Positions 1-5,791 of a stretch of DNA of 37,874 bases are shown piece after piece (the first letter of the stretch is position 1; the number at the start of each line of letters is the position of its first letter). A program made the position numbers and the translations under genes. The notes beneath the pieces were generated by a model that saw only the letters and a program-made list of their open reading frames with translations, made no database searches and was not told where the DNA came from. This DNA is from Pseudomonadota bacterium (GTDB lineage Bacteria > UBA10199 > 2-02-FULL-44-16 > JAAZCA01). The stretch is from NCBI GenBank assembly GCA_016927275.1, contig JAFGMW010000035.1:1-37874 (forward strand). The letters are read 5' to 3'.

Positions 1-163
1 ATTACCAGGCACCAAATTCCAAACAAAACCATTTGATCATTGGGATTTGGTGCTTGGAATTTATTTGGAATTTGGGATTTGGTGCTTATTTGGAATTTGG
101 GATTTGGTGCTTGGAATTTGTCGAATGGGGGTGAGCCCGGCGACAGGACCCGAAGCGGCCAAA
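1..163. repeat. AT-rich dispersed palindromic repeat, copy 1 (cut by window edge)
   Basis: AT-rich block in an otherwise GC-rich region, built from iterations of GGAATTTGGGATTTGGTGCTT (first 20 bases GGAATTTGGGATTTGGTGCT). The left part carries the complementary form (GCACCAAATTCCAAA at about 9-23), so the element can fold on itself. Bases 106-132 match, in reverse complement, bases 23504-23530 of the second copy, and the similarity continues through the GC-rich flank containing GACAGGACCCGAAGC. It contains no plausible gene; the open frames through it are low-complexity translations of the repeat. Confidence 0.8.
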
Positions 164-565
164 TCATTTCCCGTAACTTGCCTTTGCAGTATCCGATTCC
201 CAGACATCGACCCTGATGACAGGGAGGTTGAAGGACTTCGAGCGCTCGAAGAGCATCCTTGCGATGTTCTCGGCGGTTGGGTTCTCCTTCATCTCCATGA
301 ACCTCTCGCCCGCGTCCCTGAGGCAGGCGGCTGCGGGGTCGCGCTCGCACAGAAGCATGCAGTGGTCGAGGTTCTCCTCGATCCACCGGCCGATCGTCTC
401 CTTGAGGCGGTCGAAATGGAGCACCATGCCGTGTTCGTCCAGCGAGCTCGAGGCGAGGGTGAGCGTGGCCCTGGCCGTGTGGCCGTGCAGGTGGCGGCAG
501 CGGCCCGGATCGCCCAGGAGCCTGTGGCCGTAGCAGAACGAGAATGTCTTGGATATGGTGAACAT
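164..565 (-). CDS. queD: QueD/PTPS-like 6-carboxytetrahydropterin synthase
   Basis: A 133-residue protein of the 6-pyruvoyltetrahydropterin synthase / QueD family, which converts 7,8-dihydroneopterin triphosphate to 6-carboxy-5,6,7,8-tetrahydropterin (queuosine route) or a related pterin. The zinc-binding histidines are visible as H14 and the pair H27/H29 in the C-x3-HGH signature, with catalytic Cys23 present as in QueD. The family 'LDH' motif and a C-terminal WE-S-D-T segment are also present. The length is normal. It lies downstream of an SDR gene on the same strand (57 bp gap filled by heptamer repeats), which suggests a small pterin operon. Other queuosine genes are not in the window, so the end product (queuosine or another reduced pterin) is uncertain. 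Confidence 0.88.
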   Translation of the reverse strand: MFTISKTFSFCYGHRLLGDPGRCRHLHGHTARATLTLASSSLDEHGMVLHFDRLKETIGRWIEENLDHCMLLCERDPAAACLRDAGERFMEMKENPTAENIARMLFERSKSFNLPVIRVDVWESDTAKASYGK

Positions 566-573
566 AATGAATC

Positions 574-615
574 CGTGACTCGTAACTCGTGACTCGTGAC
601 TCGTGACTCGTGACT
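574..615. repeat. Heptamer tandem repeat CGTGACT x6
   Basis: Six tandem 7-bp units, five CGTGACT and one CGTAACT (581-587), fill the gap between the SDR stop codon and the queD start codon. Two other arrays of the same family (core GTGACTN) occur at 2501-2521 and 29186-29248. It is a short tandemly repeated sequence rather than a CRISPR: there are no spacers. Confidence 0.95.
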
Positions 616-622
616 CGAAGGA

Positions 623-1354
623 CTATCTGAGAAGGCGGCCGCCGTCGATCGATATCACCTGGCCGGTCATGGTCTCAGACTGCGCAACGGCCTTCACGAT
701 CGCGGCCACCTCCTCGGCGGTCGAAGCCCGGCGCATGGGCGTCCTGTCGAGCACCCCCTGCCACTCGGCGTCGGTCATGCCCCTGGGCCTCGTCACTATG
801 TACGGGGCGACGGCGTTGGCCGTGACCGACGGGGCCAGCGCCCTCGCGAGGCCGCGCACCAGGGCGTCTATCCCGGCCTTTGATATCGAGTGGGGGATAT
901 AGCCGCCGTAGGGCCTCTGCCCTGCGATGTCGGAGATGAGGACTATCGAGCCGCCCCCAGCCTGGGCCTGCATCCTCATGCCGGCCGCCTGCGCGAGGAA
1001 GAAGGCGGCCTTGAGGTTCGTGTCCAAGATCCGGCCCCACTGGTCGTGGGTCACGGTGCCGAGCGGAGTCTTCTCAAGAGTTGCGGCGCAGTGCACGAGC
1101 AGGTCCACCCCGCCCATCCTGGCGCAGCAGAGATCGACGAGCGCCTCGCACGCCCCGTCCAGCGAGAGGTCCTCCCGGGCGAGGTGCACGTCGCAGAGCC
1201 CGGAGAGTTCCCCCTTGAGCGCTTCGGCCCTCTCGCCCCTGCTCTTGAAGCAGAGGGTCATGGAGGCGCCGGGGAGGGCGAGCGCGCGGGCCGCGGCGGA
1301 GCCTATCGTTCCGGTGGCCCCGGTTATGAGGATCTTTCTGCGCCTGTGCTCCAT
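623..1354 (-). CDS. Pteridine reductase-like short-chain dehydrogenase with His in place of catalytic Tyr
   Basis: A 243-residue classical SDR. The Rossmann glycine motif is GATGTIG (residues 12-18) and the structural Asn is N113. The active-site segment reads ISDIAGQRP, with Asp at residue 142 where most SDRs have Ser. That Asp is typical of pteridine reductases (PTR1, FolM), and its neighbour here is a QueD/PTPS-like gene. The YxxxK motif is unusual: Lys159 is present, but the position four residues earlier is His155. A Tyr lies three residues further upstream (Y152), so the proton donor is either His or shifted. The ATG at 1354 is chosen because a GGAGGG lies upstream; an in-frame TTG at 1390 would only add a basic tail. 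The likely role is NADPH-dependent reduction of a pterin, but activity is uncertain because of the missing Tyr. Confidence 0.8.
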   Translation of the reverse strand: MEHRRRKILITGATGTIGSAAARALALPGASMTLCFKSRGERAEALKGELSGLCDVHLAREDLSLDGACEALVDLCCARMGGVDLLVHCAATLEKTPLGTVTHDQWGRILDTNLKAAFFLAQAAGMRMQAQAGGGSIVLISDIAGQRPYGGYIPHSISKAGIDALVRGLARALAPSVTANAVAPYIVTRPRGMTDAEWQGVLDRTPMRRASTAEEVAAIVKAVAQSETMTGQVISIDGGRLLR

Positions 1355-1507
1355 GGCACGGGTCTTAACCCTCCGGCGGGCGGTAGTCAATCGTCAGGTG
1401 CCGGCCGAACGTCGCAGGGTGAGGATTTTTTCGATACCCATTCAACGGGATTTGGGATAAACTTCCGCACGACATCGCATGATTTTGTGCGAACAAAGGG
1501 AGGAATC

Positions 1508-2515
1508 ATGAAGAGAGCCATCATCTGCGTCGCGTCTTTATCGGCATTTGCCCTGTGCCTGGCGGCAGCATATGCTCAGGAGCGCAGTGCCGATCCCAAG
1601 GTCCCGGAGTTCACCTTGACCCAAAAGACGATCGAGGTCTCGCCGGTAGTCCCGGCCGAGCAGCTCTTCTTCGGCTTCAAGGCGGAGGAGGCGAAGAGGG
1701 TGCCCCTCGCGGAAAAGGTGTTGCCTCCGGAGAAGCTCTGCCCGAAAGACGAGCGGAGGCTGATGAGCGACGACCCGGAAGACTATTACTTCACGTTCAT
1801 CCCTACCGACGACGGATCGATGAGCCTCGGTGTCCTCTACGGCAGGCTCGCCGAGGGCGTCCTGATGTCGGAGCTCAAGCCCGCGTCCACCCTGGACGTC
1901 ATGAAGGAGAAAAAGCTCTGGAACGCCCAGATCGGCAACGAGAAGATCTTCGTGTGGTTCTTCCCGAAGGATTTTGTCGGGGATCGCTGGACCTACGCGC
2001 TCATGCAGAGTTTCCTCTACAAGCCCCAGTGCATATCGCTCGGCAGAAAAGAGGGCGAGGATAAGGGTGAGCTGTTCCGCTGCGTCTACGGCATGACGAT
2101 GAAGGGCAAGGCGAAGGACCTGATCGCAAAGGCGAACGAATCGGAGGGGCAGCTCTGGATCAGCGGCACCAACGTCTACTGCCCGGCACCCCAGCAGCCG
2201 CTCAAGGACATGGTCGCCAGGTTCGTCGACGCTGACAAAGACGCGGTGCCCGACGGGATCGACAACTGCCCAGACATGCCCAACTTCTCGCAGGAGGACA
2301 CGGACGGGGACGGCGCAGGCGACGCCTGCCAGGCCCTTGCCGAGTGCGAGGCCAAGGTAAAGGGGATGACCCCGTCAGAGGAGCCGGCCGAAGCGCCGGT
2401 CGGGCCTTCGGGCACCGAAGCGGACGCTGCGAAGATGGCCGAAGCTGCCGCGGGCTCCTCATTCACCGAGTCCCTGGGCGGGTGCAGCCTGATTAAACCC
2501 GTGACTGGTGACTAG
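1508..2515 (+). CDS. Exported TSP3-repeat protein lacking its C-terminal anchor
   Basis: A 335-residue protein with a cleavable signal peptide (basic start, hydrophobic core, AYAQ cleavage region near residue 23). A unique N-terminal domain of about 210 residues is not recognised. One thrombospondin type 3 calcium-binding repeat (DADKDAVPDGIDNCPD...DTDGDGAGDAC) follows, then an Ala/Glu/Pro-rich spacer. The end reads GGCSLI and then KPVTGD-stop. GGCSL is the start of the sorting tail shared by three neighbours and the protease at 32897, but here the transmembrane and Arg-rich parts are missing and the final residues are encoded by GTGACTG heptamer repeats. The start is the ATG at 1508 with GGGAGGAATC upstream. 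Probably periplasmic or secreted; function unknown. Confidence 0.85.
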   Translation: MKRAIICVASLSAFALCLAAAYAQERSADPKVPEFTLTQKTIEVSPVVPAEQLFFGFKAEEAKRVPLAEKVLPPEKLCPKDERRLMSDDPEDYYFTFIPTDDGSMSLGVLYGRLAEGVLMSELKPASTLDVMKEKKLWNAQIGNEKIFVWFFPKDFVGDRWTYALMQSFLYKPQCISLGRKEGEDKGELFRCVYGMTMKGKAKDLIAKANESEGQLWISGTNVYCPAPQQPLKDMVARFVDADKDAVPDGIDNCPDMPNFSQEDTDGDGAGDACQALAECEAKVKGMTPSEEPAEAPVGPSGTEADAAKMAEAAAGSSFTESLGGCSLIKPVTGD

Positions 2516-2521
2516 TGACTG
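2501..2521. repeat. Heptamer tandem repeat GTGACTR x3 at a gene end
   Basis: Three 7-bp units (GTGACTG, GTGACTA, GTGACTG) span the stop codon of the TSP3 protein gene. The TAG stop at 2513-2515 is formed by the junction of the second and third units. It belongs to the same family as the arrays at 574-615 and 29186-29248. Confidence 0.9.
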
Positions 2522-2852
2522 GCGGTTCCTCCCTGCCACCCGAAGCCGGTGATGACAAATGATTCACGTTTCACGGCGTTTTGCGGGCGAGGGGTCAAGG
2601 AATTGACGATTTTATCATAGCTGGAAAGGGTGTCTGCAATTAACCCATTGATATAACACATATATTTTATTCTCATCAGCAGGCACGGATCTTGCTTGTT
2701 TCTTATTTTGCCTGATATCAGTGAATCATCGGGGCCTTCAGGGGAGGGCGGCAGAGGCAGGTGCGATGCGGGTCCCGAGAGGATAGCTGTGGAAATCGGA
2801 GGGCGTTGATAGTAAGGTGGCAGACACAATCGGTGGGGGAGGAGGAGGAGAG
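2522..2852. other. Long intergenic leader, no gene
   Basis: About 330 bp without a convincing gene between two exported-protein genes. It starts with a GC-rich piece containing CCACCCGAAGCCGG, which also occurs at the right end of the palindromic element at 23479-23697. It then becomes AT-rich (2610-2710) and carries a -24/-12 type promoter match at 2682-2695. The remainder is a leader of roughly 150 bases before the next start. A 105-residue reverse frame across it has no protein-like features. Confidence 0.6.
2682..2695 (+). promoter_or_regulatory. Candidate sigma-54 (-24/-12) promoter
   Basis: The sequence AGGCACGGATCTTGCTTG has the invariant GG at 2682-2683, exactly ten bases, then GC at 2694-2695. 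The surrounding bases match the sigma-54 consensus TGGCACG-N4-TTGC at all but the first position. It lies about 157 bp upstream of the exported TSP3 protein gene at 2853 in an AT-rich intergenic stretch. No enhancer-binding protein gene is in the window. Confidence 0.6.
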
Positions 2853-3860
2853 ATGAAGATCAAGGCAACGACGGTGTTGTTCCTGGTGCTGATCGCGACC
2901 ATCGCATACGCGAAGCCCGCGTGGACCTGCACCCAGACCGATATACTCTCGAACAGTCAGGGAGACTACCTTTTCCTCAAGTGGAAGACGAGCCAGAACA
3001 AATGGCGCGTCACCGTGAAGGGCAAGATGGCCGCGAACAAGAAATTTTCAGATTATAAGTATTTCAACTATACGACCACGCCCCCCACGGTCAGCCTCAC
3101 GGCGGATCTCTACAAGGACACGCAGAGCACTCCGCTAAAGAGCTATGACATGAGTCCTTTCTTCAGTGCGTCGAAGGACGACACGAATTTCATGTGTCTT
3201 TTTCTCGTCGAGCCTACGGATATGCCCGCCAACGCCAAGCTGGTCTTCAAGGTCAACAAGGACGACAAGTGCGATGAGTCCCCTAAGATTGCGATCAAGC
3301 TGGATACCGACGGCGATTTTTGGCCCGACGATTCGGATAATTGTCCCAATGTCAGCAACTACTATCAGGAGGACGCCGACGGGGACGGTGTTGGAGACAA
3401 GTGCGACAACTGCGTGAATGTGGCCAATCCCGACCAGGCAGACGCGGACGGGGATAAAGTGGGGGACGCGTGCGAGGAAGCGGTTGCCGAAAGCGACACT
3501 GACGGCGACGGGGTGGCGGACAGCCTCGACCAGTGTCCGGGCACTCCGAGCGGGACGCAGGTGGACGCAACAGGCTGCGAAGTCCAGGCCGAACCGGCCC
3601 AGTGCGACCTGAGCGACCCCGAGGCCGACTGCGACAATGACGGGGTGATCAACCTGGCCGATTCATGCCCAGAGGAGGCCGGCACAGGCAGCGACGGCTG
3701 CCCGGTTGTCGACACCGGAGCGGGCGCCGTCACGGCCCCGACCACGACCATCAGCGACGGCGGGTTCTGCAGCGTCATGCCCGCTGCCGTATTCAACCCC
3801 GCGGGGTTCGCGGCCATCGCCCTCGCGCTTGCGGCGCTCGTGGTGAAGAGAAAAAGATAG
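2853..3860 (+). CDS. Exported TSP3-repeat protein with MYXO-CTERM-like tail
   Basis: A 335-residue precursor. A signal peptide occupies residues 1 to about 20 (MKIKATTVLFLVLIATIAYA). The N-terminal domain of about 120 residues is unrecognised. An array of TSP3 calcium-binding repeats (DNCPN..., DADGDGVGD, CDNC, DQCPG, DSCPE) covers roughly residues 145-290. The C-terminus has the tripartite sorting layout: a GGFCS motif, a hydrophobic helix, and a KRKR end. The ATG at 2853 is preceded directly by a GGAGGAGGAG Shine-Dalgarno stretch. It is the first of three consecutive genes of this type, with a strong terminator behind it and a candidate sigma-54 promoter in front, so it is probably its own transcription unit. 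Likely cell-surface or secreted after processing at the Cys motif; the function of the N-domain is unknown. Confidence 0.88.
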   Translation: MKIKATTVLFLVLIATIAYAKPAWTCTQTDILSNSQGDYLFLKWKTSQNKWRVTVKGKMAANKKFSDYKYFNYTTTPPTVSLTADLYKDTQSTPLKSYDMSPFFSASKDDTNFMCLFLVEPTDMPANAKLVFKVNKDDKCDESPKIAIKLDTDGDFWPDDSDNCPNVSNYYQEDADGDGVGDKCDNCVNVANPDQADADGDKVGDACEEAVAESDTDGDGVADSLDQCPGTPSGTQVDATGCEVQAEPAQCDLSDPEADCDNDGVINLADSCPEEAGTGSDGCPVVDTGAGAVTAPTTTISDGGFCSVMPAAVFNPAGFAAIALALAALVVKRKR

Positions 3861-3888
3861 CTCAAGATTTGTAAAAGTTGATTTTTCA

Positions 3889-3917
3889 GGCCCCGCAGCC
3901 CTGCGGGGCCTCTTTTT
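3889..3917 (+). terminator. Rho-independent terminator
   Basis: A perfect GC-rich stem GGCCCCGC...GCGGGGCC (3889-3896 with 3903-3910) is followed by TCTTTTT, 28 bp after the stop codon of the preceding TSP3 gene. Confidence 0.93.
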
Positions 3918-4038
3918 ATCTTATTGATTTTATTATATATTTAACTTTTCTCTGGCAAAGGCCGCCGGTTTCAAGCAACTTTTATACGCCGCAACCGATA
4001 ATAGAGCTGGAGGGGAGGTATCTTCAGAGGAGTTCTCC

Positions 4039-4833
4039 ATGAAGAAGGTACTCACAGTGTTTTTCATATTTGCGGCGGTTTCGATCGCGCTGCCCGCCTT
4101 TGCCCTCGACGGCGACGGCGACGGGACATGGGACGGGCTGGACAACTGTCCCACGGTGCGCAACGGCGACTGCACGGCCTATCTGCTCTATTGCGACATC
4201 AACGGCGACTTCTCGGTGACCGTCGATGAGAAGCGGGCCGGCTATCAGAAGGATTGGAACGGGAACGGCCTCGGCGATGCGTGCGAGGACTCGGACGGCG
4301 ACGGCATCATGGACTACCTCGACAACTGCCCGGGCGTCCACAACCCAGGCCAGGATCCCTCCGCGTGCTCCGACTTCGACGGCGACAAGGTCTACGACGA
4401 CATCGACAACTGCCCTGAGCAGTACAACCCGGGCCAGGAGGACCGCGACCTGGACGGCGCAGGGGACGCGTGCGACAATTGCCGCTTCGTCGCAAACCCG
4501 GACCAGCTCGATTCGGACGGCGACGGGTTCGGCGACGCCTGCATATCCGATTCGGACGGCGACGGGATCCCGGACAAACAGGACAACTGTGCGACCGTGC
4601 CCAACCCGCTCCAGGAGGACTCGGACGGAGACGGACGGGGCGACGCCTGCGAGTGGACCGGGACCGCATCGGAGGTGGTGCCGCAGGGGCAGGACGCCCG
4701 ATATCTCGCCCAGTATGACAGTTCGCGCTGCAGCCTGACACAGGGAGCAGCGTTCGGGCCCGCGGGTGCGTTTTCGATCTATGCGCTGGCTGCCGCGATA
4801 GCTTTTATAGCGGCGGGCCGCAGGCGCGGCTGA
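4039..4833 (+). CDS. Exported TSP3-repeat protein with MYXO-CTERM-like tail
   Basis: A 264-residue precursor consisting almost entirely of TSP3-type Asp-rich calcium-binding repeats. A signal peptide of about 22 residues ends at ALPAFA. Repeats with DNCP and DSDGDG motifs run from about residue 24 to 215. The tail is RCSLTQ, a hydrophobic helix, and GRRRG. The order of repeat units, including an inserted NGDCTAYLLYCDINGD segment followed by an EKRAGYQKDWNGNG stretch, is matched by the next gene, so the two are tandem paralogues. The ATG at 4039 has GAGGAG upstream; the gap to the next gene is 21 bp, consistent with one transcript ended by the terminator at 5689. Structural or adhesive surface role inferred. 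Confidence 0.87.
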   Translation: MKKVLTVFFIFAAVSIALPAFALDGDGDGTWDGLDNCPTVRNGDCTAYLLYCDINGDFSVTVDEKRAGYQKDWNGNGLGDACEDSDGDGIMDYLDNCPGVHNPGQDPSACSDFDGDKVYDDIDNCPEQYNPGQEDRDLDGAGDACDNCRFVANPDQLDSDGDGFGDACISDSDGDGIPDKQDNCATVPNPLQEDSDGDGRGDACEWTGTASEVVPQGQDARYLAQYDSSRCSLTQGAAFGPAGAFSIYALAAAIAFIAAGRRRG

Positions 4834-4854
4834 GATTGGAGAAGGGGGCTTTTG

Positions 4855-5664
4855 ATGAGAGTCGCAAAGACGACGATAGCGCTGGTCTTCATGGTCATGC
4901 TCGCGGCCCCGGCCACGGCCCTCGCCCAGTGTTACATCAATGACTACGGCGTCCTCCGCCTCGACACCGACTGCGACGCTGTCATCGACAACACCGACAT
5001 GAACGACGCCGATTTCGACGGGATCCCTGACGGCGATCCGGTGGACAACTGCCCCGCGGTTCCAAACGGGAACTGCGGAGCTGATCAGCTCAACTGCGAC
5101 GCCGATATGGACAGCATCGTGACCGCAACGGAGCTGCAGGCAGGGTATCAGAGGGACTGGAACGACAACGGCATAGGCGACGTGTGCGACGACTCCGATT
5201 ACGACGGGGTCACGGACCACCTGGACAACTGCAAGACCGTGTATAACCCTTCGCAGGATCCGTCCGTATGCACCGATTCGGACGGTGACAAGTTCGAGGA
5301 CCCGATCGACAACTGTCCCTCCGACTACAACCCGAATCAGCTGGACAGCGACGACGACGGGGTGGGCGACGCCTGCGACAACTGCAGGATCGTCTACAAC
5401 CCCGGACAGGCGGACGCGGACGGAAACAAAGTCGGCGACGCGTGCGAGGGCGAGGGGTATGTGCCGCCGGAGATCAACCAGGACGAGAGCCAGGATGTGA
5501 ACCCGTACGACAGGCCGATCTCCGACCTGGGGCCGGACGAGATAGAGGGCAACGGGTTCGGCAAGGGCGGCTGCAGCCTGATCGGCCCACAGGCGACCGG
5601 GTGCGGCGCCGCACTCATCATGGCCGCGCTGGGCGCGCTCGTCGCGTGGCGCCGCAGGCGGTAG
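4855..5664 (+). CDS. Exported TSP3-repeat protein with MYXO-CTERM-like tail (tandem paralogue)
   Basis: A 269-residue precursor and paralogue of the preceding gene. A signal peptide ends near ATALAQ (about residue 25). TSP3 repeats (DNCPA, DNCKT, DNCPS, DNCRI, with DSDGDK and DSDDDGVGD loops) run to about residue 200. An acidic linker is followed by KGGCSLIG, a hydrophobic helix, and the RRRR end. The ATG at 4855 is preferred over an in-frame TTG immediately before it; AAGGGGGC lies 6-13 bases upstream. The complete CxxL-helix-Arg4 tail makes this the clearest example in the window of the shared C-terminal signal. Likely processed and surface-anchored; the sorting protease is not in the window. 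Confidence 0.88.
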   Translation: MRVAKTTIALVFMVMLAAPATALAQCYINDYGVLRLDTDCDAVIDNTDMNDADFDGIPDGDPVDNCPAVPNGNCGADQLNCDADMDSIVTATELQAGYQRDWNDNGIGDVCDDSDYDGVTDHLDNCKTVYNPSQDPSVCTDSDGDKFEDPIDNCPSDYNPNQLDSDDDGVGDACDNCRIVYNPGQADADGNKVGDACEGEGYVPPEINQDESQDVNPYDRPISDLGPDEIEGNGFGKGGCSLIGPQATGCGAALIMAALGALVAWRRRR

Positions 5665-5688
5665 GGCAATCCTAGAGAGACCACAGAT

Positions 5689-5716
5689 GGCCGGCCATGT
5701 GCCGGCCCTTTTTTTT
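5689..5716 (+). terminator. Rho-independent terminator
   Basis: A stem GGCCGGC (5689-5695) pairs with GCCGGCC (5701-5707) over a CATGT loop and is followed by C and eight T residues. It ends the TSP3 gene pair. Confidence 0.93.
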
Positions 5717-5791
5717 GCCTGTATCGCAGCGCCGGCCCCGCTTGCCTAGCTCTGTCCCCCGTGTTAGGCCTTGCCGATACCTGGAGATGGA

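Noticed and set aside
890-1507. Possible N-terminal extension of the first TSP3 protein
   Set aside because: The frame stays open upstream but overlaps the SDR gene on the other strand. The ATG at 1508 has a good ribosome binding site and starts a typical signal peptide.
5717-5791. Cobalamin or SAM riboswitch upstream of metH
   Set aside because: Only about 75 bp separate the preceding terminator from the start codon, too short for either class, and no B12-box-like sequence is seen.
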